Below are positions 18,467-27,258 of a stretch of 64,000 bases of DNA, piece by piece (within the stretch, counting starts at the first letter, position 1; every line of letters begins with the position of its first letter). Where the stretch lies: NCBI RefSeq assembly GCF_014635205.1, contig NZ_BMCN01000001.1, forward strand, positions 558,001-622,000, in the 5' to 3' direction. The translations under genes were made by a program, and so were the position numbers. The notes under the pieces were generated by a model that saw only the letters and a program-made list of their open reading frames with translations, was not told where the DNA came from and made no database searches. The stretch is from Jeotgalicoccus aerolatus (GTDB lineage Bacteria > Bacillota > Bacilli > Staphylococcales > Salinicoccaceae).

Positions 18467-19531
18467 TTTTAATATATACTCTGCCTGGACGATAATTTCA
18501 TTAATTATATCTGAAGCAGGCTGTGTTTTCACTATAGGACGAAGATTCTGCCCTGCCCACAATGACATGTATTCAGGATTATCATTTTTTGAAGCAGCAT
18601 TTCTAATACTTTTAGTTGCTGAGTTTTGATAAGGATAAGCCAAAGGTTCAGCCTTAAATCCTTTTATATACTGATTCAATATCCCTCTTGCAGGACGTCC
18701 GGAAAATACTTTTGTTATTACAGTGTCTTCTTCATTGCTGTCTATTAACTTTTCTTTATAGACCTGGTGGATTCCCGCTTCATCACTCGATAAAAACCGC
18801 GTTCCAATTTGAACACCTGAAGCGCCAAGTGCTAGTGCTGCCACAAGACTTCTGCCGTCGTTTACACCCCCGGCAGCTATGACAGGGATTGTCACTTGAT
18901 CTTTAATCTGAGGCACGAGTGAGAACGTCCCAATATCAGCACCATTTTTATGACGGCTTAATTCAAAAGTACTTCTGTGACCGCCGGCATCAGAGCCTTG
19001 TGCCACAACAGCATCTGCCCCGCTTTTCTCAGCCAGTATCGCTTCTTCTGCCGTAGTCACCATTACAGTGATTGTCATCCCTCTATCTTTAGCAAGTATC
19101 ACCTTATCTTCAGGCAGTGTACCAAAGGCTGTGCTGATGACAGGAACCTTTTCCTCTATTAATACATTAAATTGATCTTCAAAATAATCTGCTGCATTAA
19201 ATTGAATGTCTGACTCACTTATACTTAAATCTCTGCCGATGTTCAGCAGTTCCTGTTTCACTGCCTCTTTTTCATTTTGCTTTGGCTCGATGCCATGTTC
19301 AACACAAAATAAATTTACAGCAAACGGCTGGTCAGTTAATTTCCTTATTTCAGCTATTGCCATTTTGATATCTTCAGATTTCATATAAGCAGCACCGAGC
19401 GTTCCGAGTCCCCCTGCATTACTTACACTTGCGACGAGTGCCGGTGTCGTCGCACCGCCGGCCATACCCGCCTGGATAATCGGATATTTTATCTTTAATA
19501 AATCACATAAGTCTGTACTCATCGTCAGCAT
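18464..19531 (-). CDS. Nitronate monooxygenase (2-nitropropane dioxygenase family)
   Basis: Flavin enzymes of this family oxidise alkyl nitronates, such as propionate-3-nitronate, to protect the cell. The 355-residue TIM barrel begins DLCDLLKIKYPIIQAGMAGG and holds the FMN-binding blocks GSDAGGHRST, PVIAAGGVNDGR and GVQIGTRFLSS. Relatives also include enoyl-ACP reductase FabK, but the GMAGG and GSDAGGH patterns with no lipid-gene context favour the nitronate enzyme. A GAGGGG ribosome site lies before the ATG. It appears to be a single-gene unit. Confidence 0.85.
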   Translation of the reverse strand: MLTMSTDLCDLLKIKYPIIQAGMAGGATTPALVASVSNAGGLGTLGAAYMKSEDIKMAIAEIRKLTDQPFAVNLFCVEHGIEPKQNEKEAVKQELLNIGRDLSISESDIQFNAADYFEDQFNVLIEEKVPVISTAFGTLPEDKVILAKDRGMTITVMVTTAEEAILAEKSGADAVVAQGSDAGGHRSTFELSRHKNGADIGTFSLVPQIKDQVTIPVIAAGGVNDGRSLVAALALGASGVQIGTRFLSSDEAGIHQVYKEKLIDSNEEDTVITKVFSGRPARGILNQYIKGFKAEPLAYPYQNSATKSIRNAASKNDNPEYMSLWAGQNLRPIVKTQPASDIINEIIVQAEYILK

Positions 19532-19590
19532 TGAATCATCCCCTCTACTTATTTCAGCTCATAAGATTATCAATATCATAGCATATATGT

Positions 19591-19623
19591 TAAAACTCCA
19601 TTCTGTTCAAATCAGAATGGAGT
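19591..19623 (-). terminator. Intrinsic terminator after the aldo/keto reductase gene
   Basis: ACTCCATTCTG pairs exactly with CAGAATGGAGT around a 7-nt loop, followed by TTTT on the minus strand. Confidence 0.8.
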
Positions 19624-19635
19624 CAACTTAAGAAC

Positions 19636-20484
19636 TTATTCAGGTGTTTTTGAATTATTCATCACTTTAACGATTTCAACATTTGTATGATCAACAATCA
19701 TATCCTGCTGACCGTCTAGGCCCGCAATTTTCTCCATATCAGATGCATCCAGAGAAAAATCATGTACTTCTAAATTCTCTTTCATACGTTCTGAACGAAC
19801 AGACTTAGGAATAATGACAACATCCCGATCTAAATGCCATCTTAAAATGACTTGTGCAACAGTTTTATTATGTTTATCAGCAATTTCTTTAAGCATAGTA
19901 TTTTCTAAAATTCCATGCTTGCCTTCTGCTAAAGGTCCCCAAGATTCAATCTGCACACCATATTCATCCATTATTTTTTTAGCTTCAGTCTGCTGTACAA
20001 AAGGATGCAGTTCGACTTGATTTACAGCTGGAACAATGGTTTGGTTCATAATTAAATCGACTAAACGTGCGGCATCAAAGTTAGATACACCGATTGCTTT
20101 AATTTTACCTTCACTATATAGTTCTTCCATTGCACGCCATGATCCGTAATAATCACCGTAAGGCTGGTGAATTAAATATAAATCCAGATAATCTGTACCA
20201 AGTTTTTCCAGAGATTTTTCAAATGCTGCCTTTGCAGACTCATACCCTTGATCTTCAACCCATAACTTGCTTGTTAAGAAGATTTCTTCTCTTGGCACAC
20301 CGCTTTTTTTAATCGCTTTGCCGACACCTTCTTCATTACCGTAAGTCGCAGCAGTATCCAGACTGCGGTAACCTGTTTTCAATGCGTCAAGTACACAGCG
20401 TTCAGTTTCCTCAGGACCGATTTGGAAAACCCCGTATCCTTCAATCGGCATTTCAATCCCATTGTTCAATTTAACAGTCTGCAT
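19636..20484 (-). CDS. Aldo/keto reductase (YvgN/YtbE-like, AKR5 type)
   Basis: This cytosolic NADPH-dependent reductase of carbonyl compounds is 282 residues long. The catalytic set is seen as SLDTAATYGNEEGVG (Asp and Tyr), KLWVEDQG (Lys) and LIHQPYGD (His), and the cofactor loop as IIPKSVRSERMKEN. The start at 20484 follows a GGGGG ribosome site and gives MQTVKLNNG as in relatives; the frame is open a little farther upstream. The physiological substrate is unknown; methylglyoxal is a common one in this group. Confidence 0.9.
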   Translation of the reverse strand: MQTVKLNNGIEMPIEGYGVFQIGPEETERCVLDALKTGYRSLDTAATYGNEEGVGKAIKKSGVPREEIFLTSKLWVEDQGYESAKAAFEKSLEKLGTDYLDLYLIHQPYGDYYGSWRAMEELYSEGKIKAIGVSNFDAARLVDLIMNQTIVPAVNQVELHPFVQQTEAKKIMDEYGVQIESWGPLAEGKHGILENTMLKEIADKHNKTVAQVILRWHLDRDVVIIPKSVRSERMKENLEVHDFSLDASDMEKIAGLDGQQDMIVDHTNVEIVKVMNNSKTPE

Positions 20485-20631
20485 TAAAAATCCCCCGTTT
20501 TGTAAATTAGTAATCATTAACTCTCTTTGCTTTTATTATACAGCTAAATGAACTCATATAACAGACTGCACTTTTTTCATGATAGCCGATATAATTTGTA
20601 TTGTTAAATATATTATTGGGGAGCAGATTAT

Positions 20632-21048
20632 ATGGATGAAAATATAGAACCCTTAGATAGAGGACCGTTTTTCCACGGTACAAAAGCCGCATTGAATATA
20701 GGCGATTCACTCAAACCAAACTATCAATCGAACTTTCAGAACAAAAAATCTAATTACATTTATTTCACTGCCGCACTGGAAGCTGCAAAATGGGGTGCTG
20801 AGCTGGCTGCATCAGATAATCAGGAAAGAATTTATATTGTCGAACCCGCAGGAGAATTCGAAAATGATCCAAACCTTACTGATCAAAGGTTCCCCGGCAA
20901 TCCGACCCGCTCCTACCGTTCATCTGAACCGGTAAAAATTATTGCTGAACTAGGTGTCTGGGAACGGCATTCTGATGAACAGATTAAACAGATGCTGGAG
21001 TCACTGGAAGAATTAACGAAACAAGATAAAAATATTATTTATGATTGA
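20632..21048 (+). CDS. arr: Rifamycin ADP-ribosyltransferase Arr
   Basis: Arr inactivates rifampicin by ADP-ribosylation at its C23 hydroxyl, using NAD. The 138-residue product matches the full length of the family. It has GPFFHGTKA with His15, NYIYFTA with Tyr44, WGAELA, YIVEP, and NDPNLTDQRFPGNP with Asp79. These three residues correspond to the His-Tyr-Asp set described for mycobacterial Arr. A GGGGAG ribosome site precedes the ATG. It is a single gene among metabolic genes with no integron or transposon beside it, so it looks like a resident chromosomal copy. Confidence 0.92.
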   Translation: MDENIEPLDRGPFFHGTKAALNIGDSLKPNYQSNFQNKKSNYIYFTAALEAAKWGAELAASDNQERIYIVEPAGEFENDPNLTDQRFPGNPTRSYRSSEPVKIIAELGVWERHSDEQIKQMLESLEELTKQDKNIIYD

Positions 21049-21061
21049 TTTCGTTGAAAAT

Positions 21062-21424
21062 TCACCAGTCTGATGCAAAATATAGTTTATATTTTTTATT
21101 GTCGATAAATTTTGCATGATAGAAATCTGACGCTGCCTGATTAATATACGAATGGTACAGTCTGTCGTATTCATATGTACCAAAAAACGGTCCCGGATAA
21201 GATGGCAGCAGCAGATTTGCCTTTTCAGGTGCATAGCGTATTTCATTTAATCTGATATATAGATCATTGATGATATCTTCTTTTAAATGAATTTTTCCTG
21301 GATTAGCGATATTGTAATTCGTTTCAAAATATCCCTGCAGTGCATTAAATTTTCTGTAATAGCTGTACTCTATTATTTCACCTGTGTCATTATCTTCAAG
21401 TAGCAAATACATATCCAGTCCCAT
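21062..21424 (-). CDS. Conserved protein of unknown function starting MGLDMYL
   Basis: The 120-residue soluble protein starts MGLDMYLLLEDNDTGE. Small proteins with an MGLDMYL start are common in phages and bacterial genomes but have no known function. It is rich in Tyr and Phe, with no membrane segment and no catalytic motif that I can point to. A GGAGGGA ribosome site lies before the ATG. It begins 13 bases after the stop of the radC remnant on the same strand, so it may once have been cotranscribed with radC. Confidence 0.75.
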   Translation of the reverse strand: MGLDMYLLLEDNDTGEIIEYSYYRKFNALQGYFETNYNIANPGKIHLKEDIINDLYIRLNEIRYAPEKANLLLPSYPGPFFGTYEYDRLYHSYINQAASDFYHAKFIDNKKYKLYFASDW

Positions 21425-21437
21425 TCATTTCCCTCCA

Positions 21438-21612
21438 TTATATGTAATTCATTTCTTTAAGCGATACGTATTTACCATCACCAATAATAATATGATCCAA
21501 AAAATCCACCCCGATTAAATCGCCGCATTCTCTTAATCTCTTAGTCACTTCAATATCTTCATTTGATGGTGTCGGGTCACCGCTCGGATGATTGTGAACA
21601 CATATAGGTACA
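21438..21612 (-). pseudogene. radC: RadC (UPF0758 JAMM-domain) C-terminal remnant
   Basis: Fifty-seven in-frame codons end in TAA at 21438-21440. They encode [19 protein letters not shown], which holds the JAMM metal motif, and finish [19 protein letters not shown], the normal RadC end. Homology stops abruptly near 21605-21612, where AT-rich sequence takes over. No start codon or N-terminal part (helix-hairpin-helix region) is present, and none is seen beside comC at the other end of the island. In staphylococci radC lies between comC and mreC, so this is a deletion or insertion scar. Confidence 0.9.
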
Positions 21613-21745
21613 CTTTATAGCTAAATTACTTTGATTATAGGAAAACGTTATATTATCAATGTTTCATTAAAATCTAAAAGCCTTATTAGTAATGAAAATA
21701 GGCTATATTGTACTTTGTTAAAAAAGTAGTTTCTATGCAATAAAA

Positions 21746-21779
21746 AAAGAGAAACAACACTATTTACGTTGTCTCTCTA
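21746..21779 (-). terminator. Terminator at the left end of the island
   Basis: On the minus strand AGAGACAAC and GTTGTTTCTCT pair and are followed by seven T residues, just after the 155-codon gene. Confidence 0.75.
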
Positions 21780-21788
21780 CATTGAAAA

Positions 21789-22256
21789 CTATTGAATTAG
21801 TTTGTGTATGAGTAAATTTCTCTTTTCCTCAAGTAGTTCGTTTTCATAACCTAAATTAAAAATTCTGTCTGAAAGTATACCTGTTTCTATTTCAAACATT
21901 TTTAGCAATTTTATATTTGGAGAAGCAAACTTTACCATATTCAACATATTATTTAGTAATAGATTTTTTAAATCAACAAGCTTTACACCTGTCGTATCTG
22001 ACAATCTATTAAAAAATAGCTTACCTTTATCTTTCATGTTATCTGTGAGCAGATCGATTTCTTTTAGTAATTCTTGTATTCTCAATTCTGAATATTGTGT
22101 TCCATTCACTTTTGAAATGGAATCTTTAAAAATATCTACAAAAATATTATTACGTTGATCGATTTTCATTTTTCTTTTAGTTTGATACTTAAATCCTAAT
22201 CGTAAGAAATGAATCATCGCTGGTAGTTTAACTCTTGAATCTTCATTATGTATCAT
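21789..22256 (-). CDS. HsdR N-terminal-like fragment, possible remnant of a second type I system
   Basis: The first 110 of 155 residues resemble the N-terminus of one class of type I restriction subunit R: an opening HNEDSRVKLPA, NNIFVDIFKDSI near 38 and a later FFNRLSDTTGVKLVD. In those proteins a nuclease domain follows, but here the sequence diverges after VKLVDLKN. It ends with an amphipathic stretch, LLEEKRNLLIHKLIQ, that recalls the end of specificity subunits. It may be a deletion product or a free-standing small protein. The likeness is from memory. Confidence 0.5.
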   Translation of the reverse strand: MIHNEDSRVKLPAMIHFLRLGFKYQTKRKMKIDQRNNIFVDIFKDSISKVNGTQYSELRIQELLKEIDLLTDNMKDKGKLFFNRLSDTTGVKLVDLKNLLLNNMLNMVKFASPNIKLLKMFEIETGILSDRIFNLGYENELLEEKRNLLIHKLIQ

Positions 22257-22553
22257 ACGCTTCAGTCCTATCCTTAGTTTTTCAAGTTCTTACTTAATAC
22301 ATCAACTTAACTTATTATATATTACAACCAGTTATATATCTAACTCACAAAATATAGAATGATATAGTTTGCTGACCATTTTCTAAATATTGCTCTAATT
22401 AGAATATATAAACAAAAGACACCCTCAAATGGGGATTGCTAGTAGTGATGGAAATAAACAAGCGGAATGACAGGCTTTGAGCGGAGACAAAACCCGAGTA
22501 ATGAACAAACTGTGTTCATTACTCGGGTTTTATTATTTAATAACTATAACTTA
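22257..22553. other. AT-rich intergenic segment inside the island
   Basis: No reading frame of note is present. It holds the strong terminator at 22489-22531 and otherwise AT-rich sequence that may carry the promoter of the HsdR-like fragment. Confidence 0.6.
22489..22531. terminator. Strong bidirectional terminator after the hsd operon
   Basis: AAAACCCGAGTAATGAAC pairs perfectly with its complement over 18 bp around a 7-nt loop. It marks the end of the hsdM-hsdS-hsdR-GIY-YIG transcript. Confidence 0.85.
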
Positions 22554-23048
22554 TTATCCTTTATACCTGTAAACATCTTCAGTCAACATTTCCTCTTCTC
22601 TCAACCAACGAGTTCCTGATACCTCAGGTAAAAGACTTTTATATTTACCGACATTTAAGATGTGTAGATGCCCAACCTTATCTATATTAACGGAATTAAT
22701 GTTTGCAGTATTGTAAGCTGGCGCATGAATATGAATTAATAGTTGCTCTACAGCACTGATTTTATCATGCCATATTTCGTGTGATGGAGTTACTTGACCA
22801 CTTAATCTACCAATATAAATGATGAAATGATTTTCTAACCAATACGAGTGTTGTGTTATTCTCGTATAAAATGTCTGCTCATTTGCTTGTCCAATATATA
22901 ATAGAACATTTTCTCCGTAGACAAGGTGATTTCCATAAATTTGATAGATGCCATAATCCGTTTCATAGTTGTTTAGTGACCTTAAATCTTCGATACGAAA
23001 AGGACCTTCCCACTTTAACTCTAAATTAACAATTTGATATTTAAGCAT
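22554..23048 (-). CDS. GIY-YIG nuclease-like protein linked to the type I system
   Basis: The 164-residue protein carries DYGIYQIY (GIY at 33-35) and LLYIGQAN (YIG at 51-53), then Arg63 and EQLLIHIHAPAYN with Glu101 and a late Asn. These are the positions expected of a GIY-YIG active site. It overlaps the end of hsdR by 8 bases and ends the operon, so it is very probably translated together with the restriction subunit. Similar genes occur beside some type I systems, but I know of no defined role. It may be an added nuclease or an accessory factor. Confidence 0.75.
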   Translation of the reverse strand: MLKYQIVNLELKWEGPFRIEDLRSLNNYETDYGIYQIYGNHLVYGENVLLYIGQANEQTFYTRITQHSYWLENHFIIYIGRLSGQVTPSHEIWHDKISAVEQLLIHIHAPAYNTANINSVNIDKVGHLHILNVGKYKSLLPEVSGTRWLREEEMLTEDVYRYKG

Positions 23049-26000
23049 AATTATCAGGTGTTTGTGACCTTAACCACTTGTATAAATCTTTTGCAATAAA
23101 TGAATAAATCGTATTGTAGTATGATTGGTCAGCATCAAATAATTTTCCATATGCAGATTGATTTTCGGTATATTGTTCTAAAATGAAGTCTTGAAATTGT
23201 TCTTTGAATAAATTATTCTCAAACATCTCCACACTATTATTCCTTGCCATATTTACTAATTTTGCATCTGCACTTTTTCTAAGGGTACGGTGCATTGTTT
23301 CGACTAAGACTCGGTCACCCTCAGTAAAATCTTCTGGAAAACGTTCGTTTATTCTTTGGATAATTTCTTCTAATCTATCGTGTTCATCTGTCGGTTTAAC
23401 AGTCGCATCTACAGTACCTGGATGTTCTAACATACCGCTTCCATCATCTTCTGCTATAAGCGATATTTCTCCCTGAAAGTCTTCTTGTAATTTGTAATAT
23501 TCTAATTTTACTTTATCATCAATACTTATCTTTTCACGCTTTTCCTTGGGGATAAACTTAAGTAAGAAACCTGTAAAGATACTTTCCTCTAGTAAATCTT
23601 TATCAAAAGTTCGGTCAATTTGTGCAATGTAGTTATACCACTTATTAAAATTACGTAATGTCACCCTAAAACCATATTGCACATCTTCTTCTAGTTCCTC
23701 ATAACGACCCAGTATTGGTTTGAATAAGCTGGATAATCTGCCAAGTAATCGTTCGTCTTGTTTATTACCTGCTTGTTCATTTATTTTCATTACTTGTTTA
23801 ATGTCGTCATCATTATAAACATAAAACTTTCTTAATTTACTTTGTGTATCATAAATAAGGTTAATATTAATTTCTTCTTTTAATGTTGTCGCTTCATAGA
23901 AAGGTTGGAAAGCTTCAAATATTTCTTCCTCTGTATTGACAAAGTCTAAAACAAATGTATCTTTTTTACCTGGCATGGTTCGATTTAAGCGTGATAAAGT
24001 TTGTACTGCTGTCACACCACGTAATTTCTTATCGACAAACATCGTGTGAAGTAATGGTTCGTCAAAGCCTGTTTGATACTTTTCTGCAACGATTAGTAAA
24101 TTAAAATCGTCACTATGGAAAACTTCTTTCAATTGATTTTCTTGAATCCGTTCTCCAAACTTTGTGATATTTAATTTCGGTTCCGTATATTCTTCGCCAT
24201 CATCATTTACTGTTCCTGAAAACGCAACAAGGACATCTAAATCTTCATAACCCTTTTCTTCAATATATTGCTTAAATTCCTTCATATAACGGACGGCATG
24301 TAATCTGGATGATGTGACAATCATTGCTTTCGCTCGTCCATTTATAGCTTTTTTGGTTACTTCTCTAAACTGTTCAATGATAATTTCTGTTTTCTGCCTT
24401 AATACCCATGGATGGAAGGACTGATATCTAGCAATCGCTCGGACAGCTTCCGTTTTTGGTAATTCAGGATTTTCTTCTATTTCTTTTGCTATACGATATG
24501 AAGCCTTATAGGTCATATAGTTGTTTAAGACATCTAAAATAAACCCTTCTTCTATCGCTTGACGCATTGAGTAAATATGAAAAGGTCGATAGCTGCCATC
24601 TTTTTGCCTTGTCCCAAACATTTCAATCGTTTTTTCTTTCGGTGTAGCTGTAAAGGCAAAGAAGCTCAAATTGTTATGCTGTCCTTGCGAAAGTAGTGTT
24701 TTCACAAGTTGATCTTGATCATCTAAAGATTGGATTTCAATTTCTTCTTCGATTTCTTGGTATTCCTTTAAAGATGCTTCTTTATCTGCTAAAGCTTGCT
24801 TTAACTTTTGCGCACTTGAACCTGTTTGAGATGAATGAGCTTCATCAACAATGATGGCAAAATTTCGTCCCGCTACACTATCTATCTCATCGTAAATGAC
24901 AGGGAATTTTTGCAAGGTCGTAATAATAATCTTCTTTTTATCATTAATGGCATCTTTTAAATGTTGGGAAGTTTTATTATCCCCGATTGTTTCAACTTGC
25001 CCTGTCGTATGTTCAAAACTGAGTAATGTATCTTGTAACTGCCTATCTAAGACAGTTCGGTCTGTCACGATAATGATAGAGCTATAGATTGGCTCATCCT
25101 CTTGATTATGTAAAGAAGCCAAATGATAGGCTAGCCAGGCGATACTATTAGATTTTCCTGACCCTGCTGAATGTTGAATTAAATAATTTTTTCCAGAACC
25201 ATATTCCTTCGTATCTGCAACTAACTTTTTCACGACATCTAGCTGGTGATAACGTGGAAAGATAAGAATATTCTTCTTTACTTCTAGGTTCATAAACCGT
25301 TCAATAATATCCATGAGTTGATTGCGCTTTAAGACTTCTTCCCATAAATAAGAAGTTGGATAACCTTCAGGATTAGCTGGGTTCCCTGCACCCCCCACAT
25401 TTCCTGGACCATTGGAGCCTTGGTTAAATGGGAGAAAATATGTCTTATTTCTAGCTAGTTTCGTTGTCATGTAGACATCGTAATGATCTACTGCAAAATA
25501 TACGAGAAAGCGAGTGTTAAACTGAAAAACAAGTTCTCTTGGGTCACGATTTTGTTCAAATTGCAGTTTTGCATGTTGGACATTTTGACCTGTATATTGG
25601 TTTTTAAGCTCTAAGGCAACAAGCGGTATCCCATTTACAGCGAGTACCATGTCAATAGAGTTACGATTGTTTGTACTATAATAAAACTGGCGAATACAGT
25701 GAAAACGATTAGCTTCATATAGCTTCAAGTTATCATAACTGATGGATGAAACGGGACGGAAATAAATGACACGGAAATGAACACCACGGTCCCGCATTCC
25801 CTTGCGTAGAACGTGTAGTAGTCCATGTGTTGTTACTTCTTCATTAAAACGCCTGACAAAACGGTCTTCCGCAGCTTCTTTATAAATAGAAACATACCGC
25901 TTCCAAGCACGTGGTTGGGTTTCTTGAATGAAATCAATCAAGACACTAGCATCCATTCCAATAGAAGAATCATAGTTGGTATCAGCAAAAGACACAGACT

Positions 26001-26070
26001 GCCAACCGCCTACATTCGTTAGCACAGTTTCAATATCTTGCTCAAAGCGAATTTCCTTTTTCTCCAGCAT
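23041..26070 (-). CDS. hsdR: Type I restriction endonuclease subunit R (HsdR)
   Basis: HsdR is the ATP-dependent translocase and nuclease of a type I enzyme; it pulls in unmodified DNA and cuts far from the target. The 1009-residue protein has an N-terminal PD-(D/E)xK nuclease site (Asp140 in SIDMVLAV, ELK at 154-156). The helicase motor follows, with Walker A SAGSGKS at 301-307, a DEAH box in IIVDEAHSSQTG and FTATPKEKT, and a second RecA domain with QTLSRLNRTMPG. A C-terminal helical part completes it. Length and motifs are complete, so it looks active. It starts 14 bases after hsdS. Confidence 0.95.
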   Translation of the reverse strand: MLEKKEIRFEQDIETVLTNVGGWQSVSFADTNYDSSIGMDASVLIDFIQETQPRAWKRYVSIYKEAAEDRFVRRFNEEVTTHGLLHVLRKGMRDRGVHFRVIYFRPVSSISYDNLKLYEANRFHCIRQFYYSTNNRNSIDMVLAVNGIPLVALELKNQYTGQNVQHAKLQFEQNRDPRELVFQFNTRFLVYFAVDHYDVYMTTKLARNKTYFLPFNQGSNGPGNVGGAGNPANPEGYPTSYLWEEVLKRNQLMDIIERFMNLEVKKNILIFPRYHQLDVVKKLVADTKEYGSGKNYLIQHSAGSGKSNSIAWLAYHLASLHNQEDEPIYSSIIIVTDRTVLDRQLQDTLLSFEHTTGQVETIGDNKTSQHLKDAINDKKKIIITTLQKFPVIYDEIDSVAGRNFAIIVDEAHSSQTGSSAQKLKQALADKEASLKEYQEIEEEIEIQSLDDQDQLVKTLLSQGQHNNLSFFAFTATPKEKTIEMFGTRQKDGSYRPFHIYSMRQAIEEGFILDVLNNYMTYKASYRIAKEIEENPELPKTEAVRAIARYQSFHPWVLRQKTEIIIEQFREVTKKAINGRAKAMIVTSSRLHAVRYMKEFKQYIEEKGYEDLDVLVAFSGTVNDDGEEYTEPKLNITKFGERIQENQLKEVFHSDDFNLLIVAEKYQTGFDEPLLHTMFVDKKLRGVTAVQTLSRLNRTMPGKKDTFVLDFVNTEEEIFEAFQPFYEATTLKEEININLIYDTQSKLRKFYVYNDDDIKQVMKINEQAGNKQDERLLGRLSSLFKPILGRYEELEEDVQYGFRVTLRNFNKWYNYIAQIDRTFDKDLLEESIFTGFLLKFIPKEKREKISIDDKVKLEYYKLQEDFQGEISLIAEDDGSGMLEHPGTVDATVKPTDEHDRLEEIIQRINERFPEDFTEGDRVLVETMHRTLRKSADAKLVNMARNNSVEMFENNLFKEQFQDFILEQYTENQSAYGKLFDADQSYYNTIYSFIAKDLYKWLRSQTPDNYA

Positions 26071-26084
26071 AAAGCTTACCCCCT

Positions 26085-27254
26085 TTACACTTCTTTTTTC
26101 CCTGTTACATATTCATAGATTAAGGACTTCTTATAATCTTCAAGTTCTTCAATAACTTTTGTTTTATCAGCGATCAGCTTGTCGATACGAGATGTTTGTT
26201 CGTCTAAGTAGGAGACGATTTGGCGTTGTTCTTCTATTGATGGTACAGGTATTCTAATGCTTTCGATTTCACTTCCAACAATACTAGGAATAGCAGTTTG
26301 GGTTGAATAAACATCCCAGGGTAATGATATTAAGATATAATAGAGCCATCTTGGAAAAGCTCTATTTTCAAAAATATGTGTATAAAACATTGTATCAACT
26401 GTCCAAAAAGGTTGGTTAATTATTAATGGTTTTCCTATAGTACCCTTCCTACCGAACAATACAGACTCTTTATCATACAATTTTGTATTTGTATACTTAA
26501 ATACTCCACCTGAACCAAATACGGGTATATGCCCACCATCGGTTTCAATCTCTTTACCATTCATCACTTTGGCGACAGTTTTAATTTGATTTAGTCCCCA
26601 GCGACTAGGAATAGCTCCAATCCACTCAATCCCACTATCTTTCATTTCCACATTCGGGTCTAAGCCTTTTGTCACCGCTTCTGTTATGAGTGATTGTTTG
26701 TATTTTTTTAGTTCTTCGATGGATTGTTGGGTTTGTTTTAATATATTATCAACTTTTCGTGTGATTTCATTTAATATTTTAACTATTTTCTCTTGTTCTT
26801 TTAGATTAGGATAAGGAACAGGGTTATTATTTACTTGATTAACTGTTATTTGCGGAATTGCTGTATTATCAAATTCAAACCAATTATCTTTTAATCCATC
26901 ACCGCAATATTTTAGAAACATTATATTGATTTCATTTGAAAATACTTTACTGTATATGGTTGTCTGTGTAGATGTTGCTGTTTTATCTACAACTTTAATG
27001 TGTCCTATTGAGTTCCCGCGAGCAGGGATTACCAAATCTCCGCTCTCTAATAATAGTTTTTTGTTTTCTGTATATCCAAAAAATTCATTTCCCTGAGTCG
27101 CACTATATACAGGTATTGAATCCTCTGTCTCTCTATCTAATAAATCGCTTTTCAATAGAGTTATACCCATTCCAGACTTCGCAAACCTTTTATATTTTAC
27201 CAAAAGCCAATCCTCCGGAATCTCTCCAATCCATTCAATTCCGCTGTCTTTCAT
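26085..27254 (-). CDS. hsdS: Type I DNA specificity subunit S (HsdS)
   Basis: HsdS recognises the split DNA target and bridges HsdM and HsdR. The 389-residue product has two target-recognition halves, each opening with KDSGIEWIG and separated by the coiled central region containing SIEELKKYKQSLI. A matching coil, SRIDKLIADKTKVIEEL, ends the protein. The open frame extends to 27311, but the ATG at 27254 gives the usual MKDSGIEWIGEIP start. It lies four bases after the hsdM stop, so translation is likely coupled. The recognition sequence cannot be read from the protein. Confidence 0.92.
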   Translation of the reverse strand: MKDSGIEWIGEIPEDWLLVKYKRFAKSGMGITLLKSDLLDRETEDSIPVYSATQGNEFFGYTENKKLLLESGDLVIPARGNSIGHIKVVDKTATSTQTTIYSKVFSNEINIMFLKYCGDGLKDNWFEFDNTAIPQITVNQVNNNPVPYPNLKEQEKIVKILNEITRKVDNILKQTQQSIEELKKYKQSLITEAVTKGLDPNVEMKDSGIEWIGAIPSRWGLNQIKTVAKVMNGKEIETDGGHIPVFGSGGVFKYTNTKLYDKESVLFGRKGTIGKPLIINQPFWTVDTMFYTHIFENRAFPRWLYYILISLPWDVYSTQTAIPSIVGSEIESIRIPVPSIEEQRQIVSYLDEQTSRIDKLIADKTKVIEELEDYKKSLIYEYVTGKKEV

Positions 27255-27258
27255 TTTT

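Noticed and set aside
18464-19531. Enoyl-ACP reductase FabK as identity
   Set aside because: The two families are related, but there is no fatty-acid gene context and the flavin-site pattern fits nitronate monooxygenase better.
22257-22553. A further toxin or antitoxin gene in the island gap
   Set aside because: No frame with a ribosome site and a plausible protein was found; only a terminator is supported.
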